The position numbers and the translations under genes were made by a program. A stretch of DNA of 64,000 bases. It comes from Spizellomyces punctatus DAOM BR117 (lineage: Eukaryota; Chytridiomycota; Chytridiomycetes; Spizellomycetales; Spizellomycetaceae). The first letter of the stretch is position 1. Each line of letters starts with the position of its first letter. The stretch spans positions 779,397 to 843,396 of the forward strand of contig NW_015971543.1 in the NCBI RefSeq assembly GCF_000182565.1. Reading direction: 5' to 3'. The notes beneath the pieces are model-generated. The model was not told the origin of the DNA. It did not search any database and was given only the letters and a program-made list of their open reading frames with translations. Below are positions 44,519 to 56,228 of the stretch, one piece after another.

Positions 44519-45153
44519 GGTATACGGAGTAGATAGATAGATGATGTAGACTGCTCATAGTATCGTCAGTATCAGTAATAGCTTCAAGGGGCAGCTTGTG
44601 GGGAATAGATGTTTCTTTGCGTGTATTGGCAGATGCGATAGTGCACGCCGATACCCAGATTGCTCCCATCTGAAACGGATACAGTGTCCTCGAACGCAAG
44701 TGCAGGGGCAAGCGAAATAATTGTATTGGAGAAATGCAAATACAAGACATGTAGGGGCTACAAACTGAGTGTGCATGAACATTCTCGAGTAAACAGAACT
44801 TGTCGTACCCTGGTAGTGGGATAAGAGTAGATTTGAATTAGTATTCAAGCACACATAAAGTCGTCGGTGGGCTGCCCGCCGGCAATTGCTCAGAGTATAT
44901 TGCAATCTCTCCTCAAAAGGTTTCAGAGTAGCGATTCTTTTTAACTCTCATCACCGCACACAAAGGTCTATACTATCGCCATGGGACCGCCTCGAATCTC
45001 TCCCCAACAATCCGTACGTACCTTTGGGTCTCATCAGTGATGGGAGGCCTTTGGAGAGCGAGACGAGAAGAAAACCTTGCAGATTGTTACCCTGGAATGG
45101 GTTCCAGTGCGGATGCAATTCTGCTTAGCTGCTTAGCATAGCACTTTTCCGAC
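44519..45153. other. Intergenic region
   Basis: About 635 bases between two plus-strand genes. Short antisense frames only. Starts with a short TAGA repeat (ATAGATAGATAGATG near 44533). Confidence 0.4.
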
Positions 45154-47740
45154 ATGCCCCAAAGTCTTTTCCTGCCGTACCCTTCTCGTCGAACGATCGA
45201 ATATCTGCTTGAGGATGATGAAGCTCTGACCGATATCATTTGTCAGTGCATGATAGATTGACTAGAAAGACGTGGAACTCATCAGCCAGTGGGCGGCCGT
45301 TCCATTTCTATTGGCAAAGCTTCCTGGCAAAGCCTGTGTCCCACAACGCAATATATAAGCGCTAAGCACACTATGCTTGGTAAAAGACCATCTGGTCTAC
45401 TGCAGTCTTCTGGGATCAGTCCCAAACTCCATTTGGTTGTTCATGTTCATACAGTGCACTCAATTTCCTCTCCAACCTGGGCGGAGGAGCCACTACTGAA
45501 AGAGCCCGCCTTCATTTGTTTATCCGATCCGGGTTTAACAGTAGAGGATTTACGGAGTAGCTTTGTAGAATCTGGCCTTGGAAAGCGGGTAACCCTCTGG
45601 AACGAAGACGGCAGCGTGGTTCCGGGCTCTTGTACCGTTCAAGATGCTTTCCATGATGGGGAACGTATTCTCGTTGGAGTTCACTCACCGGTCAAAGCCG
45701 AAAGGAAGACGACCTTTATAGATGGTATGATGCATACATAGCACTGTGAACAACCAGCCGCACGGATCTCAGTGTCTTCGTGTAGATTGTAGAGCTGCAC
45801 AGAAACGTCCACGAGAGGATGATTCAAAAAGTCTGATTGGCGAGGATGTGGGACGACAGAGGACCAAACGAAGGAAACAATCGGTCGGTTCGTTCGATGA
45901 CTGTTTTGAGAGAGGGAACACGGTAAAGCGGCCACACAAAGTCGCTCTGGGCAAACAACCTGTTCGCACGACATCCTCTACTTGTGCTGAATTAGGTCGA
46001 GATACACAGCCTACAACTACGGTATGCACTAGTGTGGGGATTGAGGCCAGTGACGCTTATTATCTTTATACACTAACAACGCGATTACCGCAGACCAACT
46101 CCTCCGACATCATCGCCGGGACTCCTCAGAAGGAGCGCAGTAAGAGACGAAAGAGGCCACAAATACTTGGTTCGCCTTCCAAGAAGATACTAAACAACAA
46201 TCCTGTTTCGGCTTGGACGCCTCCACACCCACAATTACCTTCACAGTCACCCAACAGCCGCATGGCGAGTGCATCCGCGCCGTCTCATTGTGCAATCGTC
46301 AATCGAAAAGAGTCAGAAAAGCTAGAGTTCCGGCAAAAAGAGACTCTGGAACGGCAATCTTTCGAAAATGCATCTGAAGCATATACTGGCTGTAAAGATT
46401 ATGTAGATGCAAACGGTAAAGAGATATCTGGTGGGGTGCGCGCTACCTATGAAGCGACAGAACACCAAGAACATCAAGATGCACATCCATGTCAACTCAT
46501 AGATGACAGCCATCTGGACGAATTCCCCCTTTCTCTACCCGCATCTTTTGCCGCATGCCTTGATAATGCAGAGTTGATCAATGATTTGGATGATTGCGAG
46601 CGGGCTGCTGACGAAGAAGCGCTCGCAAAGGAACTGGAGACTGTAATGGCTGCGACCTTTCAGATGGAATCCTGGCAACTACAACACGCACCATCGCCAA
46701 ATCCAAAGGGGGCGCAGGATGGCGTTTCAGAGAAGCAGTACGATGTCTGGGATCAATTGGAGCATTGCCGCGAAACAGTTGTCGCACCACCAAAGAAGAC
46801 GGCACCTACGCCGGATGGTCAATCTGCCAACCGATCTGCCGAAGATGACGGCGTATCGGCAGCATGCTTTGGGAGTGCTGCGAGCAAGATGAAGTCAAGA
46901 CAGAGATCCCATTTGGAGCAGCATGACTTCAATCCAGTCAATGAGGGTGAACTGATAGGGAGTTCTGTGAAACAGAAAACATCAACGGAAGGACACTCCA
47001 GTGTTCCGACAGGAACCAAGGTACGAGGACGAGCTTTACGCAAACAGAAGAGCAATAACGGAGCGACAGCGGCGCGACTGCACGTGAATATTGGGAGTGC
47101 TACAGGCAAGATGCAGTCAAGAAATGTATCTCCTCTGGAACAGCATGGCTTCGATCCAGTCAACGAGAGTGAGTCAATGGAGGGTTCTGTCGAACAGAAA
47201 ACGTCAACGGAAGTACACTCGAGTGTTCCGACAAGAGCCAAGGTACGTGGGGGAGCTTCACGGAAGCACAAGAGCAAAAAGGGAGCGACAGCGCCACGAA
47301 TGCACGTAAATGAAAATACAGAAGCTATCGATAATAGTGCGAAGGAGAATGACCGCCGAGAGCGCATGAAACTTACTCTAAAGCGTTTTCACGATCGTGA
47401 AAGGAGATATTTGGACCGACTGGAAAATCGTGCTGTCCGGGAAATTAGAGCCGCTAGAAAAATCGCAAAGTTGGATGCAGAAAACGCTTGGATGGAAAAG
47501 CAATGCGGCTTTCTGCAAGAGGAAATAACCCAGCTGGATGAAGAGCGAAATGATTGGGATGAAATGAGACGACGTCAGTCAGAGCTGATTGCTACGTTGC
47601 AACGAAGTATATCTGAGGCCAGAAATAAGCGTGAGAGGCTAGGACAGGAAGTGCTCGCATTACATACGCTTTTCGGGGATCGTGTCAAGAAAAGCATGAT
47701 GAGGGTTATGGGTAAGTCGCTGCAGGAAGGAAACGGCTGA
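45154..47740 (+). CDS. Unknown nuclear-looking protein with 74-aa tandem repeat
   Basis: At least three exons: a start at 45154 (MPQSLFLPYPSRRTIEYLL), a central exon ending near 45726 (…KTTFIDG) and a long open stretch 45746-47740; splice sites in the first part are only partly resolved. A folded-looking segment LSDPGLTVEDLRSSFVESGLGKRVTLWNEDG is followed by very basic clusters (RQRTKRRKQS, KERSKRRKRPQ), likely nuclear localisation signals. Residues encoded by 46871-47314 are two copies of a 74-aa unit. The last 140 residues are a coiled coil (RFHDRERRYLDRLENRAVREIRAARK… to LGQEVLALHTLFG). The stretch 46021-46092 has GT and AG ends and may be an intron kept in frame. No family is recognised. 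Confidence 0.6.
46871..47314 (+). repeat. Tandem repeat, two 222-bp units inside a coding region
   Basis: Units 46871-47092 and 47093-47314 encode related 74-aa blocks. Each starts GSA(A/T)xKM(K/Q)SR, passes through LEQH(D/G)F(N/D)PVNE, QKTSTE(G/V)HSSVPT and KVRG, and ends near ARLHVN/PRMHVN. Divergence is roughly a fifth to a quarter of residues, so the duplication is not brand new. Confidence 0.85.
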
Positions 47741-48432
47741 GGACGTATAGCCACAGTCTTTATCCGATCAGCAGGAGCAGGACACAATGTGCCGGTTAGA
47801 TCATCCCCGAATCATCCAAATATGTACCTACCAGATATCACATGAAGCTCGTGATTTGTAGCAAGGGCCCTTGAGAGGGAAGAGACACTTCCAGCGTCCG
47901 GTAGGCGACAAGTCCTTTTGAGGGAGGCCTAGATGGGATGCGCTGATATCTACTGTTGCGGCGTAGAAACTGATTCGTGTACAGTTTTTTTTATTCGATA
48001 GTATGTAGTTGATTTTAGTCGAAATCCTTTTCAATACAATCTGTCATTATGATGATGGAACTGACGGCGGCTCATGCCAGCATTTTTTGAATTTTTACGT
48101 ACGTATTTATGTTCTTACCATCAAAAACTTCATTGTGTTCTTCCCGTCGAGGGAGTTGTCAAACTACAAAAGCTTTTGCTGACCTAAAGAAATAATGCCT
48201 TACATAAGCCGATCGTCTCCTACATCCGACACCCGACCTCAAAGTGCTTTTGCCATTCGATTCCTATGATATATCTCTAGATATCACACAAAATTTGCAA
48301 AAGGAGTTTCTAGGATCTGTCCCATTCCATAATGGTAGGTCATAACCGTTCACCGTCGATCGCCTTGTCGTCAAGTCTCACTTGAATTTCAATGGGGAAT
48401 CATGCTGCATCGGATTAGTCCAAAACTCTGAC
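47741..48432. other. Intergenic region
   Basis: About 690 bases between two plus-strand genes. AT-rich, no supported frame. A possible non-coding first exon of CFAP119 may lie near 48330-48435. Confidence 0.4.
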
Positions 48433-49863
48433 ATGGTATGTGAAAGCCAACACAACAATCTTGCAGACATTAAGTTAAACTTATTTCATACAGGAAGCAT
48501 CTCTCGATGAACCAAGTGTACGATTTCTACACGATCAGCACCGGTGAAGAGGCATTGAGGTATCTAGGCACTGATGTAAATATTTGTAATAATTCGCTGA
48601 TTCGGTCTGCACGCTGGCCTCTTGTAGATATCTAGCATCAATTGTGGAGATTGGCGACGATCCCCAGAGGGGCGCTATTCTGTTAGACTTTTATTACTAT
48701 AACCTCAGGTTGGGTCACATTGCAGGAATATTCAGAGCTGTCAAATGGCTTACCTTCTGTGCAGGTTTGCCAAAGACCAACACTTCTCCCCTGAGCAAGC
48801 ATCAGCTTTCTTCTCTATAATGAAGACGACGCACGACAAAGCGATGGGTGTGTAACCCCAAGGGATTTTACTTGCCATTATTTGTATAATTACTCACAAG
48901 CAGAAGACTTTCTTAGCTTCACCCTTCATTAATCTCGATAAGGATTATACCTTCTTCAAAGATGTACTTTTGCACCACTCCGTCCATCGCCCGCCATACA
49001 GTCAAAAAGTATTTTCCCTTGCGGAGGTGAAAGCCATTACCGAATATGCCGTAAACACGTAAGTTGCGTAGAATTTCGCTGCCTTGCCAGTTGATCTCAA
49101 CTTTCAATGACCGCAGGTACTTTCGGCACTATCTAATGTACAAGTACGCATTCACAAAGAAATTGAGATTGGAGCTATCCTTTGATAATGATCTGGTGAA
49201 CGAAGAGCCAGATAAGAAGCAAAGCGAAGAGGAAATAGCGGGCAGTGCTGGTCTAGAGGCGGAAGGGACATTGCACACCGAGGTTGGCTTCGTTCGTGAG
49301 AAGTACCGAAAAGATTTAGCGCTAATGAATGCATTGCAGTCCACTCCAGAAGAGAAGCAACAAGGAGCCCAGCACCCTGCCATCGACAATTCCGGGGTTG
49401 ACGTGCAACAATCCGAGCAGCCCCAAGTTGAGGTAGTTGGCAGTGGAGGAAACCTAGAAATCCCACCTGTCAAGGAACCTGCAGCAACACCACAACATAC
49501 TGATGCGAAGGAAACTGTTGTGAAAGAAACGGAACAAAGTGAAGTTAAGGGAACGACTCCGGAGGTGTCAGGTAGGAAAATTTCGCAAATGGAGCGCATA
49601 GGTATCGGCTCAAACTCATAACTCTTCTCTCTCATGTACCAGGACAAGGACGACCTACTCCGCAAGAAATCGCCGCGAGAGAATTGAGCGCGTTTGTTAC
49701 TGCCACGTTATCCACCAAAATAGACGAGCTACGAAAAACGCTGTTGACTAGACTACAAACCCAGGAGGACCAGATCAATTCAAAGCTGAGAAAACTGGAA
49801 GAGAAGGAGGAGGAGAGAGAGCGATCCGTGAAAAGCAAAGATGCGAAAGGGAAAAAGAAGTAA
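48433..49863 (+). CDS. CFAP119: Cilia- and flagella-associated protein 119 (CCDC189)
   Basis: Seven exons (48433-48435, 48494-48543, 48628-48708, 48765-48849, 48904-49058, 49117-49571, 49643-49863) give about 349 aa. The conserved core matches CCDC189/C16orf93: ILLDFYYYNLRFAKDQHFSPEQASAFFSIMKTTH, FFKDVLLHHSVHRPPYSQKVFSLAEVKAI and YAVNTYFRHYLMYKYAFT. The rest is an acidic spacer and a C-terminal coiled coil (RKTLLTRLQTQEDQINSKLRKLEEKEEE) ending in a Lys-rich tail. The animal protein is an axonemal, radial-spoke-associated factor needed for sperm motility, fitting a motile zoospore. The proposed start codon sits alone before a GTATGT donor, as in ARL3; a different first exon is possible. Confidence 0.85.
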
Positions 49864-49945
49864 CATTTCGGTTGAATAAAATAATAGTATTCTATATACA
49901 GTCGCACTTCTATCTAAAAAAGGATAACTTATCGGTTGCTGATAT

Positions 49946-50480
49946 TTATGCTGAACAGCACCGTTGAGGCGCATTTCCGGTCCGTTGGGCAGGTTGCCGC
50001 TGTCCAGCAAGCTTTATGGTATCATTAGAGTTTATCTCCTTCTCTTCATCCAACTTCAGAACTAAGTGAAGTAGAAAGATATCGGTTAACACATGAGCGC
50101 CCTCAAAGATGCAGGTATCCTCCAATGACTCGGCGAGTTTCCAAACATGTAAATGCCTACCATAGGTTTCGTCGGCTTTCTCTTTCTTTACACCTTGTAC
50201 AATGTTCTTTCGGATGATAACCGCAGCCTGCTGTGCCGTCTTTACCAGTTTCGCCAGTTTTTCAGGATCTGTTTCGTCCTTTTGCTGAAGGAATTGTTGG
50301 CGAGTGTACAGCCGAGCATCTAGCAAGACAATAACAATTATTAAACTATGCGACAAATACGGAGTGTCGCAACGAGTACCAACTTTTTATCTGAGCAGCA
50401 TCCGCGTCGAAGGTCTTCCTTTGAGCTTTAAGAAGATCCTTGTAAGCCCTCAAGACTTGTGATCGCATCGGCGCCGACAT
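49946..50480 (-). CDS. MZM1: Complex III assembly factor MZM1/LYRM7 (LYR motif)
   Basis: Three exons (50480-50384, 50319-50161, 50061-49946) give 123 aa, the normal size. MZM1 is a matrix LYR protein that stabilises the Rieske iron-sulfur subunit before insertion into complex III. Visible motifs are the N-terminal VLRAYKDLLKAQRKTF, ARLYTRQQF (the L-Y-R triplet), RKNIVQGVKK and the C-terminal YVLKLDEEKEINSNDTIK, created by the last splice. A CACGTG core lies 90 bases upstream. Confidence 0.88.
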
Positions 50481-50569
50481 TGTGCAGCAGTTCAAATGCA
50501 CTGGCAAACCTTTGAACAAAACGCTTCGACTGTTGGTTGAGTCATTGGTTGTTATGGCAACTAAAATGG

Positions 50570-50575
50570 CACGTG
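50570..50575. promoter_or_regulatory. CACGTG palindrome
   Basis: GGCACGTGGGG, between the divergent MZM1 (start 50480) and DUF2358-type (start about 50828) genes. Confidence 0.4.
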
Positions 50576-50827
50576 GGGCGATGAATCATCATCCAATTCC
50601 ACCTCAAATTCCGACAATGCGCTCTTCCGCCGACGCATCACGCACGATCTGGCACGGCGACCACCGAAAGACTCGACTTGTCACTCCCGCAAACGAACAA
50701 AAACTCATATGGTCATCTCAGCCTATCTTCTAGTGAGGTCCAGAGTAGGTTCGCATTTATTTTATGGTCACGGCCAGTTGTCTAATTGACTGATTTTGCC
50801 AGCACGAAAGCGGTTCATTGTATTAGC

Positions 50828-51757
50828 ATGGGCAAACTTTTGTGGTCATCCGGTGTTCGCAGTATCCGATTTTGCAATGTAGTTATAGCACATGGTGAAT
50901 GTACGCGCACCGCCCGAACGTGGGCTCACTCCCCTCCGTTGCCCGCAACATGCTTGCTCTATCAACATCGTAGAAGGCATACGCACCACCGAAGCGTACC
51001 ACCCATAACTCTTCCCGCCACTCTCCATTCTTTGAACTCCTGTCTGGCTCAACGAAAGAACATGTATTCACGGATGGTGAGCCATCGTCAGGCTACATCT
51101 CCCGCGTCTGCCTCCCCCGATAAACACGATCCCGATTACTATATCAACATTGGAACAGCCACTCGCATCCTGCGAGACGATCTACCAAGTTTCATGGAGC
51201 AAGGGCTGACCACGTTTGATATTTACTCGAAAGAAGTGGCTTTCACGGAGCCTTACCACTTGAAATTCTGCTGTCGTGGTCGGCGATGGTACAAGTTTCT
51301 TGCTGGCTCCACCCGAACACTATTGAGGATGTATTTTGCCGAGGGTGAATTGAACATTATCAAGATGCAGCAGATGCGTGGGCCAGAAAGGGCCGCTGGC
51401 GACAAAACCCAGGATGCTGAACCTGAGCAATCGGAACTTGATGGGGACGGAAGTGGAGTGCGATTAGTTGTGCGATGGATATTCGAAGGCACCCCTCGGC
51501 ACCAGCTGATTGCCAATAACATGGATATCCTGGCCACTCCACGATCAGTATATGAAGGAGTGTTCGTCTATGTATTCGATGATGAGGGATTGATAAAGGA
51601 ACATCGACTAGAAGCTATTCATCCCTCGCCACCATTGTTTTCGGGGTATAGGTGGTGGAAGGGCTACCGTGCGCCAGTAGAACCGAATCTCAGCATGAGA
51701 GCAGAGGCCGTAAAGATTCCAGTTCGAGGGCGACGAGTGGATGATGATAAAGGATAA
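50828..51757 (+). CDS. DUF2358-type conserved protein
   Basis: A single open frame; from ATG 50828 it encodes 309 aa. The region from about residue 100 reads TRILRDDLPSFMEQGLTTFDIYSKEVAFTEPYH, RTLLRMYFAEGELNIIKMQ, LVVRWIFEG and YEGVFVYVFDDEGLIKEHRLE. This is the SnoaL/NTF2-like fold of the DUF2358 family found in plants, algae and fungi; its function is unknown. The first 75 residues are rich in Arg, His and Ser and nearly free of acids, compatible with a mitochondrial presequence. Start uncertain: ATG 51061 (MYSRMVSHRQ) would give the core without the presequence, and the frame is open back to 50786. Confidence 0.75.
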   Translation: MGKLLWSSGVRSIRFCNVVIAHGECTRTARTWAHSPPLPATCLLYQHRRRHTHHRSVPPITLPATLHSLNSCLAQRKNMYSRMVSHRQATSPASASPDKHDPDYYINIGTATRILRDDLPSFMEQGLTTFDIYSKEVAFTEPYHLKFCCRGRRWYKFLAGSTRTLLRMYFAEGELNIIKMQQMRGPERAAGDKTQDAEPEQSELDGDGSGVRLVVRWIFEGTPRHQLIANNMDILATPRSVYEGVFVYVFDDEGLIKEHRLEAIHPSPPLFSGYRWWKGYRAPVEPNLSMRAEAVKIPVRGRRVDDDKG

Positions 51758-52030
51758 CGAGAGGAGCTGATGCCAAGTGTTTACAGACCTACTATAGATG
51801 AAGAGACCTCTACCGATTAAATGTGGGCGGTACTACAGGGATCACAGACAGCCCAGCAACCCTTGCTGTTCTCATTACAGTCGGTGGACCCGAAGCCCGG
51901 TTATCCGAGATACAGCGAGTACGTCCTCTATGCGACTCTGTCATGCTCAGTAACATAAATATCCCACGTAACGCATACGTTCTGCCATAATATCAAATTA
52001 TCTATACAAAAATGCACCACTAAATATATG

Positions 52031-55000
52031 TTATTCTCTCTCCAATGGTTTGCTCCGCTCCAGTTCCAGCTTCCGCTCGCCATCCTGGCCCAGCATACCC
52101 ATATCAAATCCCCATCCCATCTTTGCACTCCCTTTTCGCCTCCCAGCTCCTTCTCCATACATTTCATCCCATTTGCGCAGTTCGACCAATGTCTGCATCT
52201 CATCAGTCAAGCTGGGGGGTACTTCTTTCAATGCCACGTCAAAATGTGAGTGTTTAAGTGGACCGAGCTTCGAAGCCGCAGAGGGAACAGTAGTGGCACG
52301 GGAAGCCGATTTTCGACCCATAGGTGGAGTTCGACCCACAGTAGTAGATGTCGTTGCGGATGCAGCAACAACGCTGGCAATATCCTCAAACTTGTCCAGT
52401 TCTTTCAGTAAATCCTCTGTAGTTGCCTGTTCATCTTCCGCAGTACCCGCTTTTGCTTCCCTGACTAGAGACTCTTTGACTCGCGCGGTTGCCGCAGCGA
52501 CGCAAAGGTTCTTCAGGTCGCTACCAGAGTAGGACGCAGTGCGCTTAGCCAGATCAACGACATCTAAGGATGCATCAACATCTTCGCCGCGGAGGTGCAG
52601 ATTTATGATTTTAGCACGTTGTTCTTCGTTAGGTAGGTCGACTACAATTCAGAGTCAGCATATTGGAACTAGTGACTACAGACAAATGAACATAAAAATG
52701 TCGCACCTAATACACGTCGTGGCATCCTTCGCAGGATAGCATCATCTAGGTCGAACGGCCGATTGGTTGCTAGTGATGATGTCACCTTAGTACCCCGGTG
52801 CGCTGAAATCAAATATACCCATCTATCTAATTATACACACCTCCCATAATGAGGATTCCCGCATTATTCGACGTCAACCTAACAACGTGTCAGCTCAACT
52901 CTCAGTTGCATATTCATTAAGGCACGCTACTCACCCGTCCCACTCGCTCATAAACTCGTTGATGATCTCCCGTCGACTAGCGTGGGCCGCATCGCTCCTT
53001 CTTGCTCCAAAAAGCGCATCCACCTCATCCAAGAACACGACGCAAGGAGAGAGCTTCCTAGCCAGTGTGAAAACAGCTTTGACATTTTTCTCTCCTTCCC
53101 CAACATATTTATCAAAAACGTCAGAAAGGGCCACACTCATGAAGCGGGCTCCCGAGCTTTTCGCTACAGCTTTGGCCAACATGGTTTTTCCCGTTCCCGG
53201 CGGTCCAAACAAGAGGACACCGTTTATGGCATTTCGGGACAGAATGCCTTGCGCGAAATAATCGGGTCTGAGAAGAGGTAGCGTGACGACAGTTTGAAGC
53301 ATTAGCTTCGTTGAGTTTGGAAGAATCAGGTCGTTAAAGCTTGTTTTAATGGCATCTTAATAAAGATGACCACAAGTAAGATCATCAAGGTCGATTCGAC
53401 ATATGAATTGTGCAATGCCTACCTGGATTGACAACAGTAGAGACAAGACGCTTCTCACGCTGATTCAACCCGTATCCCGTCCTTTTTCAGCTGCTGTAGA
53501 ACAGTGTCCGAATCTGCTACCTCAGTCTTCGCCGCTTGTTCCTGCTCCTGAACGGCGTTTGCATCCTCATGCTGCTCTCCAGTCCTCGCCGGCACGACGC
53601 GTTGCTCTGCACCTTCAACCGATTTGCTCGATGGCCTTTGGGACGCCCCATTTCGCATCAATTGGAGTGCCTCAGCAAAGTGTCTCGCCGACAGATCCAA
53701 AGGTCCTCGCAACATATGATCGTCCCGTCCCGAAGACTCACCACCACTAGCAAGCTCTAGCCTGAAGCCCATCGCCAAGGACACCAGTCTCTCGACACGA
53801 TGACGAGGCCAGATGGACTGCTCCAACAGGTGCAGCCCGCCTTGCAAAGAAGGCGGTACAACATTGCGATCCGCGTCCTCTGTTGTGACAGCAGATACAT
53901 CTAAACCTCGTATTGTCACACCTCTTTGGCCGCAGATTGCCTCCACCCTTTGCCAGTTGACCTCCTTAATTCGCCGGCGTAAATCTTTTTGCATTGTTTC
54001 CAGCCAGATCCCAAGCTTCTCTTTGTCAGCCGTTGTTGCAGTATTTTCACTGTCAGACAACAAGTAAGGGGCCGGAGGCAGCATTTCCACTTTTTCAAAA
54101 TCTTTCGTCATTCGGTCCAAAGGCGTGCGGAAGAGGGTTCCTTCAGTCCAGATACGTTCCTGCTCTGGTGAAAGACGTCCCGACGCTCGCACAGACCCTT
54201 CAAATAAGTCTTCATAAAATTCCACCGTTCGATCAAGGTTGCCCGGATGGAGTAGTGTTGGTGAGCACCCGCCGATGAGCACCACGGGAATGTTATGTCT
54301 AACACGAGCCACCACATCAAGAAGGCTCAGTACTACCCGCTTTCCGCTCTCGCCTCCTACTTCCAAAATATCCGTCATGTCTTTCACATAGATAATTAAT
54401 CGACGAGGGTATCGTAAATTTGTTAACAAGGACTTTGGAAAACTGGAACATGTCGTCTTGATGAAGTCTACGAGGGCTTTCGATGCTTCACGCAGCTCCA
54501 AGCTAGTTAGAGGTTCCTCATAATGAGATCCTTTACCAAGCGCATCCTTGTGCATGTTGGCGAGAAGAGTGTCCACTGGAAGTGCTGTGGGCGGAGACGG
54601 TGCGCTAGCAACAGATATCTTTATAGGTAATCCGGCTATAGGACTAATATGGGCTTCCGATACCCGATTTGACGAAGGTGCCTCGGAGGTACCACTCATG
54701 GTGGAACAATCTTCCGTCTTTCCGTTCCGCTCCCCCACATTGAAAGTAACCACCAGAGGATGTGTCGGTTCAGATGCGCGATAATTGCCTACCCATGGCA
54801 AGTTCCGTGAACCAGAAGCGACAGCATGGTAATCTACATCATCGTCATCTTCTTCGATATCATGCTCATCATCAAACTCCTCGTCTTCATCATCAATACC
54901 CTCAGCTTCCTTCGCGGTAACTGTGTTGAACATTGCAGGGGAAAATGATTCGGAAACTTGCAGGTACTCTGGATTTTCTGTACGGCCTGGTGTTACAAGT

Positions 55001-55958
55001 TTCGTAAGTTCACCTCACATTTGGTTCAGACGACGACTGATGTGACCGTTAATGTAGTCAATAACTCACCTGTCACAAAACTGCTTCGTTCTCTGCCCGA
55101 CGGTTTTGGGGACTCTTTGCCAGAAATCTCGCGGACTGCTTGAAGCATGGTGTGATAATCGAGGGTCAATACGTCTGCTCCAAGATCGAAAGCCACGGCT
55201 TTGACGGTGTTTTCCAGAAACAGTGGAGCCCCAGGATGTGGCGATGCTAGAATGATATTTCTGCTTGCGTATGGAGATAGCTCTACATGCGTTATCGCTT
55301 TCAATGTTCGGCGATTTGCGTCAGAAATATAATAGGGGTATGTTGTCTCGCTTGCAAAGGACTGTTGGAGCTGACTATGAGGGATGAAGTTGCGCCGAAA
55401 CGCAACGACTGGGCGGACATGACTCTCTTTTGATGCGCTTGTGGAATGTGGAAAATTCGCTTCTCCTGCTGTTGCTTGAGACTTTGTTTTGTGCCCAAAA
55501 TCGGCCCAATGCGCCATTCCTCTTATCCCGCCTCGACTCCATCGCGAATGACGAATGATTGAATGGAAGTTGTATCGCATGCCTGCTACCCCAAACACGC
55601 CCGCTCGATGCGCAACTCGTCCTGCTACTTCGCCCCCAGAGTTTCCCGTTTTCACAGGCACCTTCCCTCTACATCCTTTGCTTAATAATGGAAACTCTGC
55701 CTGATCTGTCGTCTGTTTAATCCTCTCGCCTATTCGTCCAGGAACGCCGGAGAGGTTACGCTTACAAATGCACTGAGGCCATGAGCGACGAGCACCAGCG
55801 TGGATATAACCCAAGGGAGATTGTTGGCTTTTACGAAAAAAGCGCTGTCGAATGTCGCCTTCCCGGACTCCAATTCTGTGAGCAGGCATTTGGCGGCTTG
55901 CCGCCTGGCAATCGCTGAAGAGTAGGAAAAACGCTTCTGAGCCGGCAATCGGTCGCAC
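52031..55958 (-). CDS. Msp1/ATAD1-related AAA ATPase, large mitochondrial type
   Basis: Seven exons (55958-55070, 54977-53521, 53459-53423, 53355-52935, 52878-52841, 52769-52707, 52641-52031) join in frame to 1171 aa. The C-terminal AAA module has Walker A GPPGTGKT (about residue 845), VFDKYVGEGEKNVKAVF, Walker B CVVFLDEVDALFG (about 904), ATNRPFDLDDAILRRMPRR (sensor and arginine fingers) and SGSDLKNLCVAA. It ends with HFDVALKEVPPSLTDEMQTL…KWDEMYGEG. A degenerate AAA-like region lies at about 450-540 (RRLIIYVKDMTDIL, VVLIGGCSP). The N terminus is Arg-rich. This layout fits the long fungal Msp1/ATAD1-like ATPases thought to act on mitochondrial membrane proteins. The acidic DEDEEFDDEHDIEEDDDD stretch is probably disordered. 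Confidence 0.88.
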
Positions 55959-56116
55959 CCAAGCCTACCAATATCGCTACTCTGCTTTACCGATCTCAAA
56001 GTTGCAAACCCCTCAAAGCGATATTGTTAACCGATAATTTCTTGGAGCTCCGCAAGATCCTTTGAGCATCGAGGTGATTTTTGGGAAAAGCACGAGCGAT
56101 GAGTCACAATCCAGTC

Positions 56117-56142
56117 CACGTGCCTGTCGGACCCTGACGTCA
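56117..56142. promoter_or_regulatory. CACGTG and TGACGTCA sites in a divergent promoter
   Basis: CACGTG at 56117-56122 and a perfect CRE TGACGTCA at 56135-56142 lie in the 270-base gap between the AAA ATPase (start 55958) and MscL (start 56229). It is the same pair as near 24073. Confidence 0.5.
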
Positions 56143-56228
56143 GCAATGATTCATCAGATCCGTTTGCCTTCAAAGCTTGCACTCGACCATCTTGCGCTCA
56201 ACTTTCCTCTCATACAAAGGCCGTCGAT

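Noticed and set aside
45289-45741. Separate 150-aa gene
   Set aside because: Its frame runs into the 45746-47740 frame through a plausible short intron, so it is better read as an exon of that gene.
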